A stretch of DNA of 27,564 nt. It comes from a virus. Shown here piece by piece: positions 13,513-22,500 of this stretch. The notes below the pieces were generated by a model. The model was not told the origin of the DNA, searched no databases, and was given only the letters and a program-made list of their open reading frames with translations. Each line of letters begins with the position of its first letter. Within the stretch, counting starts at the first letter, position 1. The position numbers were made by a program, and so were the translations under genes. The DNA lies in the IMG/VR virus record IMGVR_UViG_3300010885_073138, positions 1 to 27,564 of that record. One strand, written 5' to 3'.

Positions 13513-14897
13513 AATTAAATTCTATTCTTAAGTCAATTGAAAAAGCTATTCTCAACGGAATTGAGGATGGCTTTAAGTTTGCGTCAAAATCTGGAAACTC
13601 AGATCAATTCATTGCAGGTGATGTTGATATCATTGATATCACTGTTATGAGTGAAGATCAACAGCGTCGCTATAGTTTGATGACTATGTGTAAAGCTATT
13701 ATGGTTTATGAAAGCATTTTATCACCAGCAATTTTTGCAGAGCTTAAGATTGTTGATCCTAATGGTATTCGCCAGGATTTTCCAATTATTGCAGAAGAGT
13801 ATATTGTCATTACTTTTAAAACGCCAGGTTCTGCTGAACCCGCTAAGTATTTCCTTAGAATTAATGCAGTTGGTGATTCGGATATTAAGCAAGGTAATAA
13901 AACTCAAACATATACGCTGCAATGCTGCAGCGTTGAAATATTAACTAACGCTAAAACACCAGTAAATAAAACATTTAATGCAACTGCAGATCAATGCGTC
14001 GATGAGTTGTTGACTGATAAAGCATACCTTGGCACACAAAAACCTTTTATTAAAGAATCATGTAAAGGTGTCTTTGAAGGTATTTGTCCTGGAAATGCCA
14101 ATCTCAAAGGAACGTCTGGATCACCTACACCTTTTGTTGCAATTGATTATCTCAGAAGATATAAATCTTTCTCTACAAAATATATTTCACACTCATTTGT
14201 TTTTTTTGAAAATAGACACGGATTTAATTTTGTTACAATTGAAAAAATGATGGAAGATGGCGCAAAAGCAATGGCTGCTGGTGCGTCTGATAAACAATTT
14301 TATTTTGACTCTAATAGTAAATTAGATGCTAGAAATATTACTGTAAGAGATATCATTGCATACAACCAAGCAACCTTTGCTTCTGCAGTGTCAAAAGTTG
14401 AAAGCGGCGCACAATATAAAATTGTAAACCAGGTTGACTTATTAACAATGAATACTATACAATATAATTATACCGATAATGAAGGTTCATCAAAGTTTAA
14501 TGTAGCAGATGGTGCCTCAGCTGCGGGAACGTCAAGCACGTCTTTTCAAAATGAACACGGAAAAACTACAGCAGAATCTGTGGCTAGGTTCAGTTGTCTA
14601 GTTCCACACAAACAAGATAATTATGCCGAAAAACTTAGCGTCATATCTAGTTATGCAGAAAAACTCGCACAAAATATAACATATATTCACATCTATGGCG
14701 ATACAGAAATTACTGTCGGTGATATGATCAAGTGTACTTTACCTTCAGCAAAAGATACGGATGATAATACAGGTAAGTCTCGACTAGACAGCGGTAATTA
14801 TTTAGTATCAAAACTATGCCATATTATTTTAAATACCGATAGACCACAACATACAATTGCGCTTGAATTGATCAAGGGCGGATTTACAGAGAATTAA
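13509..14897 (+). CDS. Baseplate hub protein gp27
   Basis: This 462-residue protein occupies the gp27 position directly before gp5. Its sequence fits the hub fold: DVDIIDITVMSEDQQRRYSL near the N-terminus, a beta-rich domain with YESILSPAIFAELKIVDPNG and FRINAVGD-type strands, the FVAIDYLRRYKSF segment in the middle, and a C-terminal domain with ITVGDMIKCTLPS and NYLVSKLCHIILN. gp27 forms the trimeric ring that holds gp5 and matches the tube symmetry. T4 gp27 is 391 aa, so this one has extra loops. Four-base overlap with gp53 and a two-base gap to gp5 indicate tight coupling. No enzymatic domain is seen. Confidence 0.82.
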   Translation: MKLNSILKSIEKAILNGIEDGFKFASKSGNSDQFIAGDVDIIDITVMSEDQQRRYSLMTMCKAIMVYESILSPAIFAELKIVDPNGIRQDFPIIAEEYIVITFKTPGSAEPAKYFLRINAVGDSDIKQGNKTQTYTLQCCSVEILTNAKTPVNKTFNATADQCVDELLTDKAYLGTQKPFIKESCKGVFEGICPGNANLKGTSGSPTPFVAIDYLRRYKSFSTKYISHSFVFFENRHGFNFVTIEKMMEDGAKAMAAGASDKQFYFDSNSKLDARNITVRDIIAYNQATFASAVSKVESGAQYKIVNQVDLLTMNTIQYNYTDNEGSSKFNVADGASAAGTSSTSFQNEHGKTTAESVARFSCLVPHKQDNYAEKLSVISSYAEKLAQNITYIHIYGDTEITVGDMIKCTLPSAKDTDDNTGKSRLDSGNYLVSKLCHIILNTDRPQHTIALELIKGGFTEN

Positions 14898-14899
14898 TT

Positions 14900-15865
14900 A
14901 TGACACAACTATCTGGAGAATTTCATTGGTTTATTGGGAGCGTCATTGACGTTGAGGATCCTTTAAAGCTAGGTCGAGTGAAGGTTCGTATTTTTAATGA
15001 ACATGACTCAAATGTAGGGATAGATGATCTTGGTTGGGCAATTGCTATGACTCCAACGACTAGTGCTAGTTTACAAGGTGCAGGTGATTCTCCTTCGCTT
15101 TCACCAGGTTCTACTGTGGTTGGGTTTTATGTCGATGGGGCAGAAAAACAAACAATAATGGTCATGGGATCTTTCCCGTTCATTCCTGACAATGATGTTG
15201 CAAAGCATGGCGTGTCAGCTCTAGCTAGAGGCGAATCTCAATTAGATAAACCCAAGTTTGGTTTTGAACCAAATAATCCTTATAAAGCACAATATCCTTA
15301 CAACAGAACTATTACATCAAAGAGTGGACATGCTATTGAGTTAGATGATACACCGGGTGAAGAACGAGTTCATATATTTCATAAGTCCGGTAGCTATATT
15401 GAGATACATAGTGATGGAACTGCAGTTCATAAATCGATGCAGGACCAGTATGAAGTTATTGTAAAGAATAAAACTGTGTCTGTTGGTGGCGATGTTCTAA
15501 TGCGAGTTATTGGAAACTGCACAGCGCAAATTGACGGCAATATGTCTACTAACGTTAAAGGCAATCTTGTTACAAACGTTCTAGGTGATTCTGTTCATAA
15601 CATTAATGGTAACTCTCTTACCAATGTGAGTGGTGATGCAACATATAATGTGTCGGGTAGTATAAAATTTAATGGCATGGGTGGTGCTTCTATTGCTAGC
15701 GGCACTGGTATTGCATTAAAGGCGCCCGGCGGCGTGGTTCTCCCTTCAGGGAGTTTAACAGTTGCTGGTGGTATGGTATCAGGTGCGGGTGTAACAGGAA
15801 CATTTACTTCGGTTACAGGTGAAATTATAAGTGTCCAAAAGGGCATTGTCACAAATATTACTTAA
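14900..15865 (+). CDS. Baseplate spike gp5, lacking the lysozyme domain
   Basis: The N-terminus (about 8-95) is an OB-fold as in gp5 and VgrG (GEFHWFIGSVIDVEDPLKLG, RVKVRIFNEHD, then VVGFYVDGAEKQTIMVMGSF). A linker leads to a middle SGHAIELDDTPGEERVHIFH segment typical of spike proteins. The triple-helical beta-prism is seen as seven VxGxxxxx octapeptides at 203-258 (VIGNCTAQ to VSGSIKFN), as in the C-terminal part of T4 gp5. The glycoside hydrolase domain that lies between OB-fold and helix in T4 gp5 (575 aa) is absent; at 321 residues there is no room for it. The protein forms the membrane-piercing needle with gp27. The C-terminal Gly/Val-rich tail (about 262-321) probably extends the spike tip. 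Confidence 0.9.
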   Translation: MTQLSGEFHWFIGSVIDVEDPLKLGRVKVRIFNEHDSNVGIDDLGWAIAMTPTTSASLQGAGDSPSLSPGSTVVGFYVDGAEKQTIMVMGSFPFIPDNDVAKHGVSALARGESQLDKPKFGFEPNNPYKAQYPYNRTITSKSGHAIELDDTPGEERVHIFHKSGSYIEIHSDGTAVHKSMQDQYEVIVKNKTVSVGGDVLMRVIGNCTAQIDGNMSTNVKGNLVTNVLGDSVHNINGNSLTNVSGDATYNVSGSIKFNGMGGASIASGTGIALKAPGGVVLPSGSLTVAGGMVSGAGVTGTFTSVTGEIISVQKGIVTNIT

Positions 15866-15874
15866 GGTGTTATA

Positions 15875-17329
15875 ATGGCAACGGAAGAAATTGTAGTAAC
15901 AGCACAGAAAAACCGAATCATCGCAGCATTGGAGCGCGGTGATGCAGCTGAGCCTCTTTTATTGAATTTAAGTATTGATTTAAGCGCTATCCCGATGCCG
16001 CCCAATTTGGGGCAGAGTGATTTAGTAGTCAATACCGAACATATTAAAGAATTAATCAGGCAGATAAAGTATGTCACTGATTGTGACTCATTAAAGTTGA
16101 TTGTCAAGCAGCATCTTGATGAAGTCAAATCACTAATCAAAGCTGCCCTTCAAGAGCAAATTAAGCAATTAGAGAAAATTTTACCAATTCTAAAACTACC
16201 CGGTCCTAATCCTTTTGCCATTATTAAGTGGCTTGCTAAATTAGTTACCGGAACAGCAATTCCTCAGCTTGAAGCGTATATTAAATACGTCCAACAAATC
16301 ATTGCATTGGTGCAAGCAGTTGCCGATTTAGTAGATGCTATTGCTGATGCAATTCCTCGATTAGAAGCTTGTGCTTTGGAAATCGTTAATCAAACAAAAG
16401 AAGATATTGAACAAACAATTACTAATACAATTGAAGATGCTATATCAGACATCCAGAAAATGGTCGGCGATGAAGTCAACGAATTTGCTAGCGAATTAGG
16501 TCTTGACAAAGTTCTTAAAGCAATCAATGATATTAAAGACACTATAGATGATGTTAACACATTAGTTGATACTATTTCAGATATTAAAAATCAAATGGAA
16601 ACAGCAATCGGAGTAGGTTTGTCTAAGGTTGCGACAACACAAGCATTGATCACAACAGCTACAGGGGTGCCCGCAGCTGTTGATACATCAAGCAAAGAAG
16701 CTTTTACAACATCTGTCGCAGGCGGTGCTTTGAATACACTAAAAACAAACACTCAAGCATTCGTTGATGCAGAACCTCCTGTTAATACTGTTGCCGGAAC
16801 AATCACAGGAACAACAGAATTCACTTCAACATTAACGGTTGACAATGGCACTTGGACGGGATATGATCCTATTACATACGCATATCAATGGAATCGTTCA
16901 GGTGTTGCTATCGAGGGAGCTACAACTAGCACGTATACTTTGGTGTTGGCAGATGTTGGTGCCACTATTAGCGCTACTATCACGGCAGAAAATATTGCCG
17001 GATATGTTTCTGCAGAAACAACAGCTACAGCAGTAATTACTAACCCATATGCGCCACCAGTCAATACAGTTGCGCCGGCTATCACAGGGACAGTGACTGT
17101 TGGAAGCACGTTGACTTGTTCGCAAGGAACTTGGACAGGTGAACCAACTATCACATTCGCATTTCAGTGGCAGTTTGCAAGAACCGGAACTGCTATCGCT
17201 GGTGCTACGAGTAGCACGTATGTTATCGACGTTGAAGATAAAAACAGAACCTTAAATTGTAAAGTGACTGCAACAAACATTTCAGGTAATGTTTCTGCAA
17301 CTTCTAGTGCAACCATAGTCGTCCCATAA
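15875..17329 (+). CDS. Virion-associated protein: long helical region plus two Ig-like domains
   Basis: No family is recognised for the first 290 of 484 residues. They are predicted mostly helical, with a hydrophobic stretch at about 95-170 (FAIIKWLAKLV, IIALVQAVADLVDAIADAI) and coiled-coil-like repeats to about 250 (DIEQTITNTIEDAISDIQKM, INDIKDTIDDVNTLVDTISD). Residues 301-393 and 394-484 are two tandem bacterial/phage Ig-like domains, each starting PPVNTVA, with GTWTG and Y/F-QW core motifs, A.EGATTSTY or AIAGATSSTY, and a final SA....A strand. Such domains decorate many phage surface proteins and are thought to bind carbohydrates weakly. Its place between gp5 and gp25, nine bases after gp5, makes a baseplate location likely. 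Confidence 0.7.
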   Translation: MATEEIVVTAQKNRIIAALERGDAAEPLLLNLSIDLSAIPMPPNLGQSDLVVNTEHIKELIRQIKYVTDCDSLKLIVKQHLDEVKSLIKAALQEQIKQLEKILPILKLPGPNPFAIIKWLAKLVTGTAIPQLEAYIKYVQQIIALVQAVADLVDAIADAIPRLEACALEIVNQTKEDIEQTITNTIEDAISDIQKMVGDEVNEFASELGLDKVLKAINDIKDTIDDVNTLVDTISDIKNQMETAIGVGLSKVATTQALITTATGVPAAVDTSSKEAFTTSVAGGALNTLKTNTQAFVDAEPPVNTVAGTITGTTEFTSTLTVDNGTWTGYDPITYAYQWNRSGVAIEGATTSTYTLVLADVGATISATITAENIAGYVSAETTATAVITNPYAPPVNTVAPAITGTVTVGSTLTCSQGTWTGEPTITFAFQWQFARTGTAIAGATSSTYVIDVEDKNRTLNCKVTATNISGNVSATSSATIVVP

Positions 17330-17340
17330 AGAGAAAATAA

Positions 17341-17760
17341 ATGGCAAGAGTAGACAAATTCACTGCATCTGATAAACAAAATCAAATCTATAGTGATTTT
17401 CTGACCAACCTTAGTTCGCACCCTGCGTCTAGTGACATTGTTCGTTTTGTCAATGAAAATGCCGTAACTCGTTCTATCAAGAACTTAATGTTGACTGATA
17501 AGGGTGAAAGATTATTTCAACCTAAGATAGGTTCAAACATTCGGCGCATGTTGTTTGAGCCTATGGGTCCAGCAACAGCAACTGCTATTAGTAAATATGT
17601 TTCTGACACTATTGAAAATTATGAGACTAGAGCTAAAGTGATTAGAATAGATGTAATTCCTAACTATACCCGCAACGCATACACTATTAACATCGTGTAT
17701 TTTATCATAAATAAACAAGAACCTGTTACCACACAAATCACTTTATATCGAGTACGATAA
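17341..17760 (+). CDS. Baseplate wedge protein gp25
   Basis: At 139 residues this matches T4 gp25 (132 aa). It has the gp25-like core: SIKNLMLTDKGERLFQPKIG followed by SNIRRMLFEPMGPATATAIS (about 65-84), then YETRAKVIRIDVIPNYTRNA and a final strand NIVYFIINKQEPVTTQITLY. gp25 joins the wedge to the sheath and acts as the nucleus for sheath polymerisation; the same fold occurs in R-type pyocins and type VI secretion (TssE). The ribosome binding site is AAAGAGA upstream. The stop overlaps the gp6 start by one base (TAATG). No truncation is seen. Confidence 0.95.
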   Translation: MARVDKFTASDKQNQIYSDFLTNLSSHPASSDIVRFVNENAVTRSIKNLMLTDKGERLFQPKIGSNIRRMLFEPMGPATATAISKYVSDTIENYETRAKVIRIDVIPNYTRNAYTINIVYFIINKQEPVTTQITLYRVR

Positions 17761-19547
17761 TGGCAGCTAATACGAGCATAGTTTTAACTAACATAGATTT
17801 TGATACGCACAAGAATACTTTAAAGTATTACTTGAAGCAGCAAGATAGGTTCAAAGACTATGACTTTGATGGCAGTAACATGTCTGTCCTTCTTGACATT
17901 TTATCTTACAACACATATCATAATGCCTTCTATCTAAACATGATTGGCAGCGAGATGTTTCTTGACACCGCTGTTATTCGTGATAGCGTAGTATCACATG
18001 CTAAAGAATTAAACTATACACCCGGTTCGTTCAAATCTGCTCAAGCAAATGTTGATATCAATATTCTAACTACAAATCGATTGAAGCGTTCATTTACTAT
18101 TGCAAAAGGCACAACCTTTAATTCACGTTTTGGTAATAAAAACTATACCTTCTCAATTGGTGAAAATATTGTTATTCGTGACTATCAATCTGCAAGCGCA
18201 ACACAGAATAGATTCCTAGGAACTGATATCACCCTCTATGAAGGTTATTATGTAACTGATCAATTTACAGTAAATTCTGCTGAAAATAAAAGATATGTTA
18301 TGTCAAATAGAAACGTTGACATTTCTAGTATTTCTGTTACAGTAATTGAGGATATGGGTTCTTCAAACTACACTTACACAAGAGCGACTTCACTGTTTGG
18401 TTTAACTAGCACTTCAAGAGTGTTTTTCGTTCAAGGTGCTGAAAATGAATCTTATGAAATTGTATTTGGTGACGGTGTAATTGGTCGTAAACCAAAAGAA
18501 GGTTCGACTATTTCTATTGAGTATCGTATCTCAAACGGCGAACTTCCTAATGGTTGTAGTTCGTTTACTTCAGATGGCACAATCGAAGGTGAGTCGGGCA
18601 TTGTTGTTCTCACTAACGAAAAGGCAGCTGGCGGTTCAGTTTCTGAGTCTGTAGAAAGCATTAAGTTCAATGCTCCCCGTCACTTCACAACACAAGAACG
18701 AGCAGTCACTACAGAAGATTATGAGAATCTTTTGAAACTAAACTTCCCAGAAATCAATACAGTTGCTGCCTATGGTGGCGAGGATTTAAATCCTCCACAG
18801 TTTGGCAAAGTGTTTGTTTCAATTGATCTTAAAGCAATCGACGCGCTACCAACTGTTAAGAAGAATGAATATTATGCATTTCTAAAACCACGTTCACCCG
18901 TGTCAATCGATCCAGTGTTTGTTGATCCCGATTATCTTTATATCGCCGTTCAAACAAATGTTAAGTACAATCTTAATGTTACTCGGTTAACTGAAGATGA
19001 TATTAAGACGCTCGTCGTTTCTGCTGTCCTTGATTACGCTAGCACAAATCTAAACAACTTCAATAAAATTATGCGATATTCAAAGTTGACATTTGCTATT
19101 GATACTTCGCAACAGTCTATTGTGTCAAACGAAACCAAGATCAAAGCGATCAAGAAAGTTATTCCAACAGTCGGCACCTCTAGCACATTTGATGTTGCTT
19201 TTGATATGGCACTAGATTCTACTAGCACACAGTCTATAGGATACAGCATTACATCATCTGCATTTACAGCTGCTGGCAAGCGGGCTACAGTTCAAGATGA
19301 TGGGTTAGGCAATCTTCAAATTCTAACAGCAACAGATTCTATTAGTAGAAAAATTGCTGATATCGGCAAAGTTAATTATACCACTGGGTTATTACAGATC
19401 ACTAACTTTGATATTACTGCGTTTGAAGGTAATGGCATTAAATTTTATGCAACGCCAAAATCAAATGATATATCCTCAAATAAAAATGTTATCTTAAATA
19501 TCCTGGAAGAAGATCTGAGTATCAATATTACGGGTGTGAGAGAATAG
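17760..19547 (+). CDS. Baseplate wedge protein gp6 (J-like)
   Basis: This 595-residue protein is somewhat shorter than T4 gp6 (660 aa). The N-terminus (DFDTHKNTLKYYLKQQDRFK, then FDGSNMSVLLDILSYNTYHN and YLNMIGSEMFLDTA) is typical of gp6 in this phage group. FGDGVIGRKP at about 236-245 is the baseplate-J-type signature, followed by the FTTQERAVTTEDYENLLK element (about 310-327). gp6 dimers form the inner ring that holds wedges together and rearranges at contraction. It overlaps gp25 by one base and lies four bases before the 1490-aa gene. T4 has the same order 25-6-7-8. Confidence 0.93.
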   Translation: MAANTSIVLTNIDFDTHKNTLKYYLKQQDRFKDYDFDGSNMSVLLDILSYNTYHNAFYLNMIGSEMFLDTAVIRDSVVSHAKELNYTPGSFKSAQANVDINILTTNRLKRSFTIAKGTTFNSRFGNKNYTFSIGENIVIRDYQSASATQNRFLGTDITLYEGYYVTDQFTVNSAENKRYVMSNRNVDISSISVTVIEDMGSSNYTYTRATSLFGLTSTSRVFFVQGAENESYEIVFGDGVIGRKPKEGSTISIEYRISNGELPNGCSSFTSDGTIEGESGIVVLTNEKAAGGSVSESVESIKFNAPRHFTTQERAVTTEDYENLLKLNFPEINTVAAYGGEDLNPPQFGKVFVSIDLKAIDALPTVKKNEYYAFLKPRSPVSIDPVFVDPDYLYIAVQTNVKYNLNVTRLTEDDIKTLVVSAVLDYASTNLNNFNKIMRYSKLTFAIDTSQQSIVSNETKIKAIKKVIPTVGTSSTFDVAFDMALDSTSTQSIGYSITSSAFTAAGKRATVQDDGLGNLQILTATDSISRKIADIGKVNYTTGLLQITNFDITAFEGNGIKFYATPKSNDISSNKNVILNILEEDLSINITGVRE

Positions 19548-19551
19548 TCGA

Positions 19552-22500
19552 ATGAAAGACATCGAAACTTTAATTTCGCCGTTTATCGAAAATCAATTCC
19601 CGTCCTTCTACAAGGATCAGGGTGAAAACTTTATTTTATTTGTTAAGGCTTACTTTGAGTGGTTAGAGCAAAATCATCAATTATTGACTCTTGAAAGTTA
19701 CACAGATTTCAACGTAGGTGATACACTCGCCCAGGGAACCACTACGGGTAAAATTGTTGCTTATGTTGATGGCGAACTCCTAGTATATGTCAACGGGTTT
19801 GATACGTTCAAATGCCTGAGTGTTTGTTCTGATATCACCCCTATCACTAGTTCTTCAGGCGGCGCTACTATTATTAAAAAGGGTGGCAGAACAAAGCGAA
19901 TGGGTTCGTTGTTCTTTGCTCGAAACCTACCCAAACTTAGAGACATTGATAAAACAATCGATATCTTTATTCTACACTTCAAAGAGAAGTATCTAAAAAA
20001 TATTGAGTTTGATACAGCAACAAACCAGCGCTTGCTAGTCAAAAATTCACAAGACCTTTATCGGTCAAAGGGCACTGAGCGATCAATCGACTTGTTCTTC
20101 AAATTAATTTATGGCGTAGATACCGATGTGTATTATCCCGCAGATGACCTGTTTAGATTATCTGACGGCGAATGGGTTGTTCCGCAATACTTAGAAATCG
20201 CTTCACCCAATTATGTAATAACTACTGTAGAATTTCCATTCTCTGCAAACGCAACTTCTGTCACGGTCGGTAACTCTAGTGTTAATGGTTTCATCACACT
20301 AGGAACAAACACAGCCTTCCTTGCAACCAATGATGTTATAAATTACAAGGTCCCTACTTCAAACACTGCAGTCGGTGGCCTTGCAAATAACGGTAACTAC
20401 TATGTTATTGTTGCTAACTCAACAGCAATTCAGTTAGCTGCTACACCAACTGGTCCTGCAATCAACCTTGCTTCGGTTGGCACTGGCGCGCAGCCTCACA
20501 CATTAATCCGCGAAACTGTTACAGCAACTAATCGTTCAATTGATTTAGTAGGTAAGCAAATTAAAGGTGTAACATCTGGTGCAACTGCTTTCGTTGAAAA
20601 ATACATCAAGCGTAAAATCAAAAGCGGATTTGTTCATATTTTCAACGTATCTGCAGTTGCAGGTGCCTTTTTTAATAATGAAATTTTAGTTGCAGACGAT
20701 ACTATTTTTGATGACTCGCCTAGATTGATCGGGTCATTGAATAGAGTTGAAATTGGTGCGGCAGCCGGAACAGGATTTGCTGTTGGTGATATTGTTTCGT
20801 TTGTAAATAGCGGATATGGCGACTATGGTTTAGCTCGAGTTGATGCTGTTGCTGATGATACAGGTATTGTGGATTTTATCTTTCTTGATGGCGGATGGGG
20901 ATATACCTCATCATCTAATTCAGATTTATCTGCGCTAGAGCTAGCTAAACGTTCGCAGTCAATTGTATCAGAAAAGGTATTAACACTTTCAAACGTTGTC
21001 ACTTCAAACACAGTTGATGTTATTAACGTAACCGCCGGTGGGCTGGGATATAACAATACAGATGTTATTACGATTACAACAGCATTTGTTAATGCCGTTG
21101 CTAAACCAACAACAAATGCTACCGGCGCTATTCAATTCGTAACCGTAACCAACCCAGGATCTGGTTTCTATACTGCAACAGTTCCTACTGCAAACATCAT
21201 TGTTAAAAATTCAAGTGGCGGGTCAACAAGTTCAAATGCAACATTAACCGCGACAACTAAAGTTAACAAAGGTTATTTTAACTATTTTGAAAGTTTCATA
21301 CAACCTAAAAGAACAATTAATTATGCAAATGCTACAGTAGTTATTGCATTCTCTGCCAACTCAACTTCTGTTACAGTAGGCAACTCAACTGTCAATGGTT
21401 TTATCACACTAGGAACCAACACAGCCTTTCTTGCAAACAATGACATAGTGAATTATCGGGTCCCTGCTTCAAACACTGCAATCGGCGGCCTTGCAAACAA
21501 TGGTAACTACTATGTTATTGTTGCTAACTCAACAGCAATTCAATTGGCTGCTTCAGCAAGTGGTCCTGCAATCAACCTTGCTTCAGTTGGCACTGGCGCC
21601 CAGCCCCACACATTAATCCGCGAAACTGCTACAGCATTTACTGAAGGGTCACTAGTTCGTTTTGGTAACAGCACAGTTAACACAGCACATGGCGTCATTT
21701 TATCAAATGAACTAGGAACATCTGCAAATGGTGTTATTCTAATTTCGTTAGTTAATGGTTCGTTTAATTCAACAAACAGTATGTTTCTTTCCGGCAATTC
21801 TTCTGTTTCCTCTGCAAACTTAACTGGAGGCGTTTCTAATACCTCAGCTAATGCAGCAGTTATGGGCATTCCTACTGAAGTTACATTAACAATTTCGAGC
21901 CTCGTAGGTTCTATTAGTAGAGATAATGTTCTTTATCAACAACTAAGCACCGGTGAAATTATAGGTAGGGGTATTGTATCAACAACCTCGTTAGTTGGCA
22001 CTTCTGGTTCAATTACAATATCAAATGTTACTGGTGCGTTTCGAAAAGGTTATACTCTTTATAATGAAACTGTTGTGGGAACTACTGCAACAATTACTGA
22101 AGTTGGTTTGACTGTTGGATTATATAATATCACAGGTAATTATACCAATGTATATAATGCCTTTGTGTATTCTATGAATACTGCAACAACTGCAAATGTT
22201 GTTGTGGTGAGTCAAGGTACCGGTGCCGGATTTAAAGTGAATGCTTTAGCAGACACCGAGACCGTATTTTTGAATACGGATCTTCTAGGTGCCAACAATA
22301 TTGGCTACTCTGCAGCTAATAGCACCGTTATGGCAAACCAAGCATTTATGTCATTACCTGTTGCTAACTATGCGTATGGATTTCCAAAAAGCCCACAAGG
22401 CAATTCAGCATCGATCATTTGGTCGTGTCTCAACTTTGATCTGTATGAATTGGGAACAATTGGAACGCTTTCCGCAATCAACCCGGGCGCTGATTATAAT

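Noticed and set aside
17706-17713. CATAAATA in gp25 as a promoter for gp6
   Set aside because: It is intragenic, one mismatch from consensus, and gp6 is already coupled to gp25 by a one-base overlap.
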